Translations under genes and position numbers: made by a program | Shown here: positions 1 through 5,690 of the stretch, piece after piece | How positions within the stretch are numbered: the stretch's first letter is position 1 | How the letters are laid out: every line of letters starts with the position of its first letter | Notes under the pieces: model-generated | Seen by the model: the letters and a program-made list of their open reading frames with translations, nothing else | Database searches by the model: none | Told to the model about the DNA's origin: nothing | Origin: UMGS1781 sp964389545 | GTDB taxonomy: Bacteria > Bacillota > Clostridia > TANB77 > CAG-508 | Length of the DNA: 12,945 nucleotides | NCBI GenBank assembly: GCA_964389545.1 | Contig: CAYMDN010000034.1 | Location: 1 to 12,945, forward strand | Reading direction: 5' to 3'

Positions 1-215
1 TCAATGGATATAGACCACAATTCTATTTCAGAACAACAGACGTTACAGGTGTTATTGATTTACCAGCTGGTGTTGAAATGGTTATGCCAGGTGATAACGT
101 TTCAATGACAATCGAATTAATTACACCAATCGCTATCGAAAAAGGATTAAGATTCGCTATCCGTGAAGGTGGTAGAACAGTTGGTTCTGGTATAGTTTCT
201 GAAATATTAGAATAA
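1..215 (+). CDS. tuf: Elongation factor Tu, C-terminal 70 residues (partial)
   Basis: This is the 3' end of the gene for EF-Tu, the GTPase that delivers aminoacyl-tRNA to the ribosome. Reading from base 3, the 70 residues are a typical EF-Tu domain 3: PQFYFRTTDVTG, then a PGDNVSMTIELITPIA stretch, then GLRFAIREGGRTVGSGIVSEILE. The stop is TAA at 213-215. The N-terminal GTPase domain and domain 2 lie upstream of the window. Codon choice (ATC, CGT, GGT, TTC) differs from the AT-ending codons of the neighbouring genes, as expected for a very highly expressed protein. A terminator follows, so this is the end of its transcription unit, probably the str operon or a tuf unit; that part is inferred. 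Confidence 0.97.
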   Translation, partial: NGYRPQFYFRTTDVTGVIDLPAGVEMVMPGDNVSMTIELITPIAIEKGLRFAIREGGRTVGSGIVSEILE

Positions 216-231
216 TATATCGAATATAAAT

Positions 232-262
232 AAAAAGTCAGTAAGTAATTACTGACTTTTTT
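232..262 (+). terminator. Intrinsic terminator of tuf
   Basis: The inverted repeat AAAAAGTCAGTAA (232-244) / TTACTGACTTTTT (249-261) closes a GTAA loop, and its 3' arm runs into a T tract. It starts 17 nt after the tuf stop codon and separates tuf from plsX. Confidence 0.92.
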
Positions 263-324
263 GTTGCTCAAAATAATAATCACGTAAGGCACGTGTATAT
301 GACTATTAAATTTAACAAAAAAGC

Positions 325-353
325 TTGCAAAATTACAAATATAATATTACAAT
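325..353 (+). promoter_or_regulatory. Sigma-A promoter of plsX
   Basis: TTGCAA (325-330), a 17-bp spacer, then TACAAT (348-353). Transcription would start near 360, giving a leader of about 20 nt that holds the ribosome-binding site AGAGGAG (369-375). A stronger-looking TATAAT at 340-345 has no correctly spaced -35 element. Confidence 0.65.
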
Positions 354-381
354 ATAAACATCAAAATAAGAGGAGTAATAT

Positions 382-1401
382 ATGAAAATAATTTTAGACG
401 CTATGGGCGGAGATAATGCACCTGAAGCAACAATTAGAGGAGCAGTAAAAGCAATAAAAGAAATTGATTCAGAAATTATTTTAGTTGGAAATGAAGAGAT
501 TATAAATAAAAAGATAAAAGAATTATATGATAAAGATAATATAAAGCAAATTTCTGAGAAATTATCAATACATCATGCATCAGATGAAATAACAATGGAA
601 GATATACCAACAGTTGCTATTAAACGTAAAAAGGATTCTTCGATGGTTGTTGGTTTTAATATGCTAAAACAAGATGAAGGAGATGTATTTATATCTGCAG
701 GAAATTCTGGAGCATTACTTACAGGAGCGACTCTTCTAGTAGGAAGAATAAAAGGAGTTGATAGACCTGCTATGGCACCGGTTTTGCCTTCTTATAAAAA
801 AGGTGTAATGCTTATAGATGCCGGAGCAAATACAAATTGTAAGCCAATAAATTTACTACAATTTGCACAAATGGCTAATGTTTATTTAAAAAAAATATAT
901 AATATAGAAAAACCTGCCATTGGATTATTAAATATAGGTACAGAGGAAACAAAAGGAAACGATCTTATGAAAGAAAGTTATCAACTATTAAAAGAATCTG
1001 CAGAAGAATATGATATGAACTTTATTGGTAATGTTGAGGGGAGAGAAGTGTTTTCTGGAGAAGTTGATGCAGTTGTAACAGATGGTTTTACAGGTAATAT
1101 ACTTTTAAAGACAGTTGAAGGACTTGGAAAATTTGTAAAAAGAGTTCTAACTGAAGAACTAAAAAGAAATATAGGAACTACAATATGTGCAGTTCCAGCA
1201 TTACCTTCAATTAAAAGATTTAGTAAAAGAATGGATTATAAAGAATACGGTGGAGCATTATTCCTAGGTGTAAAAAAACCGGTTGTAAAAGCACATGGAA
1301 GCAGTGACGAAAAACTATTCTATTATACTATAAAACAGGCTGAACAGTTTGCAAAAAGCGAGACAGTAGAGATTATGAAAAAAGAATTTGAAAAAATATA
1401 A
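382..1401 (+). CDS. plsX: Phosphate acyltransferase PlsX
   Basis: PlsX converts acyl-ACP and inorganic phosphate to acyl-phosphate, which PlsY uses to acylate glycerol-3-phosphate. It is the first committed step of phospholipid synthesis in most Gram-positives and acts as a peripheral protein at the inner membrane face. The 339 residues match the usual family length. Visible family motifs are the N-terminal DAMGGDNAP (6-14), SAGNSGALL (105-113), LLNIGTEETKGN (182-193), NVEGREVFSG (217-226), VVTDGFTGN (231-239) and EYGGALFLGVKKP with AHGSSD near 288-309. ATG 382 follows AGAGGAG by 6 nt. The gene has its own promoter and lies upstream of acpP, whose product carries its substrate. The fapR, fabD and fabG genes often found beside plsX are absent here, and I saw no clear FapR operator. 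Confidence 0.97.
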   Translation: MKIILDAMGGDNAPEATIRGAVKAIKEIDSEIILVGNEEIINKKIKELYDKDNIKQISEKLSIHHASDEITMEDIPTVAIKRKKDSSMVVGFNMLKQDEGDVFISAGNSGALLTGATLLVGRIKGVDRPAMAPVLPSYKKGVMLIDAGANTNCKPINLLQFAQMANVYLKKIYNIEKPAIGLLNIGTEETKGNDLMKESYQLLKESAEEYDMNFIGNVEGREVFSGEVDAVVTDGFTGNILLKTVEGLGKFVKRVLTEELKRNIGTTICAVPALPSIKRFSKRMDYKEYGGALFLGVKKPVVKAHGSSDEKLFYYTIKQAEQFAKSETVEIMKKEFEKI

Positions 1402-1409
1402 AAAAAGTA

Positions 1410-1438
1410 TTGACATTTTTAATACCATATAATATCTT
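1410..1438 (+). promoter_or_regulatory. Probable sigma-A promoter of acpP
   Basis: A perfect -35 TTGACA lies at 1410-1415, just after the plsX stop. With a 17-bp spacer the -10 is TATCTT (1433-1438). Two better -10 matches (TATAAT at 1428 and 1438) are spaced 12 and 22 bp and fit poorly. The -35 is flanked by the small inverted repeat GTATT (1407-1411) / AATAC (1421-1425). The resulting acpP leader is long, about 110 nt. No terminator separates plsX and acpP, so readthrough may also feed acpP. Confidence 0.55.
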
Positions 1439-1467
1439 ATAATATATATTAAAAGTTGACTAGAATT

Positions 1468-1517
1468 TAATACATATTAAAAAAGCAATTAAAACCTAAA
1501 TATGCTAGTATGTATTA
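1468..1517 (+). repeat. Inverted repeat in the acpP leader
   Basis: TAATACATA (1468-1476) is exactly complementary to TATGTATTA (1509-1517), with 32 nt between the arms. It sits between the acpP promoter and the ribosome-binding site. It could be a weak RNA hairpin or paired operator half-sites. The arms are AT-rich and resemble neither a FapR nor a FabT site, so the role is open. Confidence 0.35.
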
Positions 1518-1554
1518 GTAAATAGGACAAAAAACTTAAGAGGGGGTGTCTTTA

Positions 1555-1794
1555 GTGAACTCTGACGAAATTTTTGAAAAAGTAAAGACAATAATAGTAG
1601 AGCAATTAGGTGTTGCTGAAACAGCAATAACAACAGAAGCGTCTTTCATAGATGATTTAGGAGCAGATTCTTTAGATATAGTTGAATTAATAATGGCTTT
1701 AGAAGAAGAATTTGATTTAGAAATACCAGACACTGATGCAGAAAAAGTTGTAACAGTTGGAGATGTTGTTGAATATATCAAAGATAACATTTAA
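1555..1794 (+). CDS. acpP: Acyl carrier protein
   Basis: AcpP carries growing fatty acyl chains as thioesters on a 4'-phosphopantetheine arm and supplies acyl-ACP to PlsX. The protein is small and acidic, of normal length (79 aa). The attachment serine is Ser39 in the signature GADSLD (36-41), followed by helix II (VELIMALEEEFDLEIPD) and a helix containing VGDVVEYIK. The start chosen is GTG 1555. The Shine-Dalgarno AGAGGGGG covers 1539-1546 and is 8 nt from it. An in-frame GTG at 1546 would extend the protein by three residues, but it lies inside the Shine-Dalgarno itself and cannot be served by it. rnc and smc, common downstream neighbours of acpP in Bacillota, are not here. Confidence 0.96.
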   Translation: MNSDEIFEKVKTIIVEQLGVAETAITTEASFIDDLGADSLDIVELIMALEEEFDLEIPDTDAEKVVTVGDVVEYIKDNI

Positions 1795-1808
1795 TTATAT
1801 GAAATCTT

Positions 1809-1845
1809 AAGAGGATGTCTAGTATAAAGATATCTTCTTTTTTTT
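1809..1845 (+). terminator. Terminator after acpP, just upstream of the next start codon
   Basis: AAGAGGATGTCT (1809-1820) pairs over all 12 positions (two G-U) with AGATATCTTCTT (1828-1839) around a 7-nt loop, and a T run spans 1838-1845. This is a good intrinsic terminator. The next gene's Shine-Dalgarno begins only about 5 nt later, so it may act as a partial terminator or attenuator for that gene. Confidence 0.85.
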
Positions 1846-1860
1846 AGAAAAGGTGATTGA

Positions 1861-4008
1861 ATGATAAAGGACTTAATGGGAAAAGACAAAGAAACAAAAA
1901 TAATGATACTACTGTTAGTTGTTGTTATTATATCAGTGATACTTGCTGTTTTCTTTTACGTTTCTGACAAAGATGGAAGTGGAACAATAGGACTTTTTGG
2001 AAAAAAAGAACAAACGAATGGAGAACAACCTGCTAATACTGATCCAAATTACTATACTCCAACAGACGAAGAAATAGCAAGAGCAAATGAGTTAGCAAAT
2101 ATATTAAAAGAATCATTTCCAAAATTAAATGGTTCAACATATACCATTCCACTAGAAGCAGCAATTAAGACAGCAATGTCGGATAAATCACGTAAAGAAA
2201 ATGAAATGGGAATTTTCCATTCAACAGAAGATGAGGCTTTTGATGATTTACTATCTGAAAAGTGTGATGCAATATTTGCTTCATATTTATCAGATAGACA
2301 AGAGATGGAAGCAGCTGCCAAGAACATAGACTTAACATCAGAAGCCATTGCAAGAGAAGGGATAGCTATTGTTGTAAATAGTTCCAATCCAGTAAATAAC
2401 TTGACATCAGACCAGTTAGTAGGCATCTTTACAGGAAAAATAAAAAACTGGAAAGATGTTGGCGGAAATGATGCAGAAATAGAAGTTTATCAAAATAGTA
2501 AAGAATCAGAAACATATGAATATATGCAAGATATTATGCTAGGAACATTAATGGTAGAAGGCAAAACAGAATTGGTACCAGGTGAAACTGATGGAGTAAA
2601 TGAAGTTGAAGCAGTATACAGCAATTCAGTAAATGCGATAGGATATATGACATACAAATATCCAGCAAGCACATATGGAAATGATATTAAATTTTTAAAA
2701 ATAGATGATGTGGAACCTAGCAGAGCGACAATGACAGCAAATAATTATCCTCTAATATATGAAATTTATATAGTATATAACAAAGCAAAATCTAATGAAA
2801 TTAGCAGTGACGAATTAGCAGAATGGCTAACTACTTATGCAGGTCAAAATGTTGTCATGGAGGCTGGATATATTCCAAGAATAAATATAGCAACTAAAGA
2901 TTTGGAACTTAATAAATATAATACAAACGGTACAGGAAAAGAAAAAAAAGATGATACAAAGCCAGGAAGCTTTATGTATGTGCCAACTAGCACAAATTAT
3001 GAAGAAAAAGATATAGATGGTGCGACAATTGCTCTAAGATATTTAAAGAATGAGGAACTTCAAACAGAGATAAACCAATTTATAAGAACATCTACAGAAA
3101 ACCTACAAGTTATAGAAAAAGATTATGATCAATTTGTAGAATTATTAACAAATGCTACAAGAGAAGGACTGGTAGTTGAAACAGAATGTAAGAATGGATA
3201 CTTATCTGTACAGGTTATACTAGCATATGATATAGGAAACAATAGATACATATATGATGGATATAGCAAAGTGTATGATCTAGTTCAGGGAAAAGAAATA
3301 AACTTTAGTGACATGTATTATAAAGATGTAAATTTTATTTCAATAATAAATGAACAAATAGAAACTATTATAAAAGAAAGAAATGGAATAAACTCAAAGG
3401 CAGTCAAAGAAAAAAGAAAATTTGCAGGAATTACAGAGGATAACATATTATATGGATTAGATAAAATCGCATTTACAAAGAATAATCCATATTTTGAGGA
3501 TGGAGTTATATTTAACTTAAATACATATTTTGAAAATATATCTGTAATAGATGAAGAAAGAAATATGGACGGAATATGGGAAGACAGGGTTAATATAACT
3601 AAAGAAGTGGTAACGCATAACAATAATGCAAGTGGAATACAAAAGGGAAATATAGATAGACAAATAATAGGAAATTTTATATATTTTGTATTTTATTCTG
3701 ACACAAATAATGCTGAAGTAGATGAAAAAATAAAAGGATATATAAATCAATATGTGGATAATGAGAAAATAACGCCATTAGTAAATAAAACAGATAAAAC
3801 AAAATATGTGTTAGATGAGGATGAAAAGATACAAATAACAATAAGTGTAACAACATTAGGAACAAAATATGCAAGAATTGAATTAGGATTAAATCCAAAA
3901 AATGCAAGAATTGAATTAGGGACTATTACACTAAATCTTGAAACAGGAAAAGGTGCAAATAAAAAAGATATAACAGAATGGAAAACTGCAAATGGAGTAG
4001 AAGAATAA
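1861..4008 (+). CDS. Membrane-anchored PstS-like binding domain fused to DUF3298-like region
   Basis: This 715-aa protein has a short basic N-terminus, one TM segment (about 15-34) with no lipobox cysteine, and a large exterior part. Residues about 75-345 resemble PstS-type solute-binding proteins: GSTYTIPLEAAI (91-102), REGIAIVVNSSNPVNNLTSD (165-184) and IFTGKIKNWKDVGG (189-202), which matches the classical PstS signature. A Lys/Asp-rich linker (about 355-368) follows. Residues about 430-565 resemble DUF3298/RsiV-type extracytoplasmic domains, for example VYDLVQGKEINFSDMY (471-486). The last 120 residues are unassigned and hold an 11-residue tandem repeat. No ABC transporter subunits are nearby, so transport is not shown; ligand sensing or envelope binding is as likely. 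Start ATG 1861 follows AAAAGGTGA. The first domain call is firm, the second moderate. Confidence 0.8.
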   Translation: MIKDLMGKDKETKIMILLLVVVIISVILAVFFYVSDKDGSGTIGLFGKKEQTNGEQPANTDPNYYTPTDEEIARANELANILKESFPKLNGSTYTIPLEAAIKTAMSDKSRKENEMGIFHSTEDEAFDDLLSEKCDAIFASYLSDRQEMEAAAKNIDLTSEAIAREGIAIVVNSSNPVNNLTSDQLVGIFTGKIKNWKDVGGNDAEIEVYQNSKESETYEYMQDIMLGTLMVEGKTELVPGETDGVNEVEAVYSNSVNAIGYMTYKYPASTYGNDIKFLKIDDVEPSRATMTANNYPLIYEIYIVYNKAKSNEISSDELAEWLTTYAGQNVVMEAGYIPRINIATKDLELNKYNTNGTGKEKKDDTKPGSFMYVPTSTNYEEKDIDGATIALRYLKNEELQTEINQFIRTSTENLQVIEKDYDQFVELLTNATREGLVVETECKNGYLSVQVILAYDIGNNRYIYDGYSKVYDLVQGKEINFSDMYYKDVNFISIINEQIETIIKERNGINSKAVKEKRKFAGITEDNILYGLDKIAFTKNNPYFEDGVIFNLNTYFENISVIDEERNMDGIWEDRVNITKEVVTHNNNASGIQKGNIDRQIIGNFIYFVFYSDTNNAEVDEKIKGYINQYVDNEKITPLVNKTDKTKYVLDEDEKIQITISVTTLGTKYARIELGLNPKNARIELGTITLNLETGKGANKKDITEWKTANGVEE
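3869..3920 (+). repeat. 33-bp in-frame tandem repeat
   Basis: ATGCAAGAATTGAATTAGG occurs exactly at 3869-3887 and again at 3902-3920, a 33-bp (11-codon) period. It gives ARIELG twice (671-676 and 682-687) in the C-terminal region of the PstS-like fusion protein. The exact DNA identity suggests a recent slippage duplication. Confidence 0.85.
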
Positions 4009-4010
4009 GA

Positions 4011-4036
4011 AATAAGCGACAGAAATGTCGCTTATT
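4011..4036 (+). terminator. Hairpin terminator after the PstS-like gene
   Basis: AATAAGCGAC (4011-4020) and GTCGCTTATT (4027-4036) form a perfect 10-bp stem with a 6-nt loop, 2 nt after the stop codon. The following bases (CTGTTG) are only mildly T-rich, so termination may be inefficient. Confidence 0.65.
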
Positions 4037-4039
4037 CTG

Positions 4040-4068
4040 TTGAAAATTGAGGATTTTTATGGTATAAT
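4040..4068 (+). promoter_or_regulatory. Sigma-A promoter of the FAD oxidoreductase gene
   Basis: TTGAAA (4040-4045), 17-bp spacer, TATAAT (4063-4068). This is one of the best promoter matches in the window. The start would be near 4075, with a leader of about 50 nt. Confidence 0.8.
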
Positions 4069-4125
4069 TTTTAAGTCAATAAGAGAAATAGAAGTATTTA
4101 ATAAAGAATATGGGGGTTTTTACAA

Positions 4126-5559
4126 ATGTCAGAGAAGTATGATGTAATTGTAGTAGGAATGGGACCAAGTTCTATTTTTTGCGCCTATGAACTAATACAA
4201 TTAAAAAAATACAAAAAGATATTATTAATTGATCAAGGAAAAAGGGTTGAACAAAGAAATTGCCCAATAGAAAAAACAAAGAAATGTGTGCATTGTAAAC
4301 CAATGTGTCATATAACAAATGGTTTTTCTGGTGCAGGAGCATTTTCAGATGGTAAATTATCATTATACAACCAAGAAGAAGACGAAATCCATGTAGGTGG
4401 AAATGTTCATAAATACATTGGAGTTCCTGAAACTAAAAAATTAATTGATTATGCAGACAAAATATATTTAGACTTTGGTGCAGATAAACACTTAGAAGGA
4501 ACAGAATATAAAGAAGAAATTTCTAAAATTAATGATAGAGCACATAAAGAGGGAATCAGATTAATTAATATACCAATTAGACATTTAGGAACAGAAAAAA
4601 GTCATGAAGTTTATCACAGGTTAGAAGAATATATTGAAAATAACAATGTCGAAATGAGATTCGAAACAACTGTTGCTGACTTAATTATAGAAAATAATGT
4701 AGTGAAAGGCGTAAAAGTAAAAGAAGCAAAATACATAGATGATGAAAATCATCCAGTAGAAACATTGTACTCAGATCAAGTAGTTCTTGCAGTTGGTAGA
4801 AAAGGTGCAAATTGGCTAGTAGAAATGGCTAATAAACATGATATAAAAACAGAAACGGGAATAGTAGATATAGGTGTTAGATATGAGCTTCCAGATGCAG
4901 TAATGAAAGATGTTAACAAATATATGTATGAAGCAAAATTTATAGGTAGAGTAGGACCATTTAGAGATAAAGTAAGAACATTCTGCCAAAATCCAAGTGG
5001 TTTCGTTTCAGCAGAAGTTTATGATAACAACTTAACTTTAGTAAACGGACATTCATATAAAGAAAGAAAAAGCACTAATACAAATTTAGCAATATTGGTT
5101 TCACATCATTTTACAAGTCCATTTAAAAGACCTATAGAATATGGTAGAAATGTTGCTCAAAACTTGAATGATTTAGGTGCTGGAAACATAGTAGTTCAAA
5201 GACTAGGAGATATATATAGAGGAAAAAGAACTTGGGATTCTGAGCTAGAAAATAATACAGTTGAGCCAACCTTAAAATCAGCAGTTGCAGGAGATATTAC
5301 TTTTGCATTGGGTTATAGAACTATGACAAGTATATTAGAGTTCATAAGAGCAGTTGATAAAGTAGTAGAAGGATTTGGTGCACCAGACAACTTATTATAT
5401 GCACCAGAAATCAAATTCTACAGCAATAAAGTTATTATAGATAGCAACTTTGAAACAAGTGTAAAAGGATTATATTCAATAGGAGATGGTGGAGGAATGA
5501 CAAGAGGATTAATGATGGCTTCTTGTTCAGGAATTCAAATGGCTAGAAATTTAAAATAA
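4126..5559 (+). CDS. FAD-dependent oxidoreductase, COG2509 type
   Basis: This 477-aa flavoprotein of unknown substrate belongs to the 'uncharacterized FAD-dependent dehydrogenase' group. The N-terminal Rossmann fold is YDVIVVGMGPSSIFCAYEL (5-23), with Ser16 where the third glycine of GxGxxG usually lies, and Asp36 follows the second strand (LLIDQGKR). FSGAGAFSDGKL (67-78) is a family signature. The C-terminal flavin-binding stretch is LYSIGDGGGMTRGLMMASCS (449-468). Four cysteines (46, 54, 57, 61) precede the FSGAG signature in a C-x7-C-x2-C-x3-C pattern and could bind a metal or Fe-S cluster; that is inference. The protein has no signal peptide and is predicted cytosolic. ATG 4126 follows GGGGG (4112-4116). 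The gene is monocistronic, with its own promoter and terminator, so context does not reveal the substrate. Confidence 0.88.
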   Translation: MSEKYDVIVVGMGPSSIFCAYELIQLKKYKKILLIDQGKRVEQRNCPIEKTKKCVHCKPMCHITNGFSGAGAFSDGKLSLYNQEEDEIHVGGNVHKYIGVPETKKLIDYADKIYLDFGADKHLEGTEYKEEISKINDRAHKEGIRLINIPIRHLGTEKSHEVYHRLEEYIENNNVEMRFETTVADLIIENNVVKGVKVKEAKYIDDENHPVETLYSDQVVLAVGRKGANWLVEMANKHDIKTETGIVDIGVRYELPDAVMKDVNKYMYEAKFIGRVGPFRDKVRTFCQNPSGFVSAEVYDNNLTLVNGHSYKERKSTNTNLAILVSHHFTSPFKRPIEYGRNVAQNLNDLGAGNIVVQRLGDIYRGKRTWDSELENNTVEPTLKSAVAGDITFALGYRTMTSILEFIRAVDKVVEGFGAPDNLLYAPEIKFYSNKVIIDSNFETSVKGLYSIGDGGGMTRGLMMASCSGIQMARNLK

Positions 5560-5565
5560 ATATTA

Positions 5566-5604
5566 AAATAAATTCTGGAAAATGATACCAGAATTTATTT
5601 TTTT
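5566..5604 (+). terminator. Terminator of the FAD oxidoreductase gene
   Basis: AAATAAATTCTGG (5566-5578) pairs perfectly with CCAGAATTTATTT (5588-5600) around a 9-nt loop, with a T run at 5598-5604. Confidence 0.93.
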
Positions 5605-5611
5605 ATAGCTA

Positions 5612-5640
5612 TTTACATTTTTCGACAATAATGATATATT
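5612..5640 (+). promoter_or_regulatory. Promoter of the SPFH/zinc-ribbon operon
   Basis: TTTACA (5612-5617), 17-bp spacer, TATATT (5635-5640), giving a start near 5647. I looked for a sigma-W promoter (TGAAAC...CGTA), known for the related Bacillus subtilis ydjFGHI operon, and did not find one. Confidence 0.6.
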
Positions 5641-5651
5641 AATTTTGAATA

Positions 5652-5663
5652 ATATCATGATAT
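5652..5663. repeat. 12-bp perfect palindrome in the SPFH operon leader
   Basis: ATATCATGATAT is its own reverse complement. It lies a few bases downstream of the predicted transcription start and 15 nt before AGGAGGG (5678-5684), a good position for a repressor site. Part of it (ATGATATA) is repeated at 5631-5638 over the -10 region. No regulator is identified. Confidence 0.45.
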
Positions 5664-5690
5664 ACATGGTGAATTTTAGGAGGGTAAATT

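Noticed and set aside
23..292. 89-aa minus-strand frame over the tuf end
   Set aside because: It lies antisense to the well-conserved EF-Tu C-terminus and across its terminator, with no supported start. It is a shadow frame.
1468..1520. FapR or FabT operator upstream of acpP
   Set aside because: CTAGTATGTATTAGTA contains two similar half-sites but as direct, not inverted, repeats. There is no TTTGA...TCAAA-type FabT palindrome.
2052..2426. 124-aa minus-strand frame in the PstS-like gene
   Set aside because: It lies wholly inside a clear coding region with recognised PstS motifs on the plus strand. It is a shadow frame.
5601..5690. Sigma-W promoter before the YdjI-like gene
   Set aside because: No TGAAAC -35 or CGTA -10 is present. 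A sigma-A-like TTTACA-N17-TATATT fits better.
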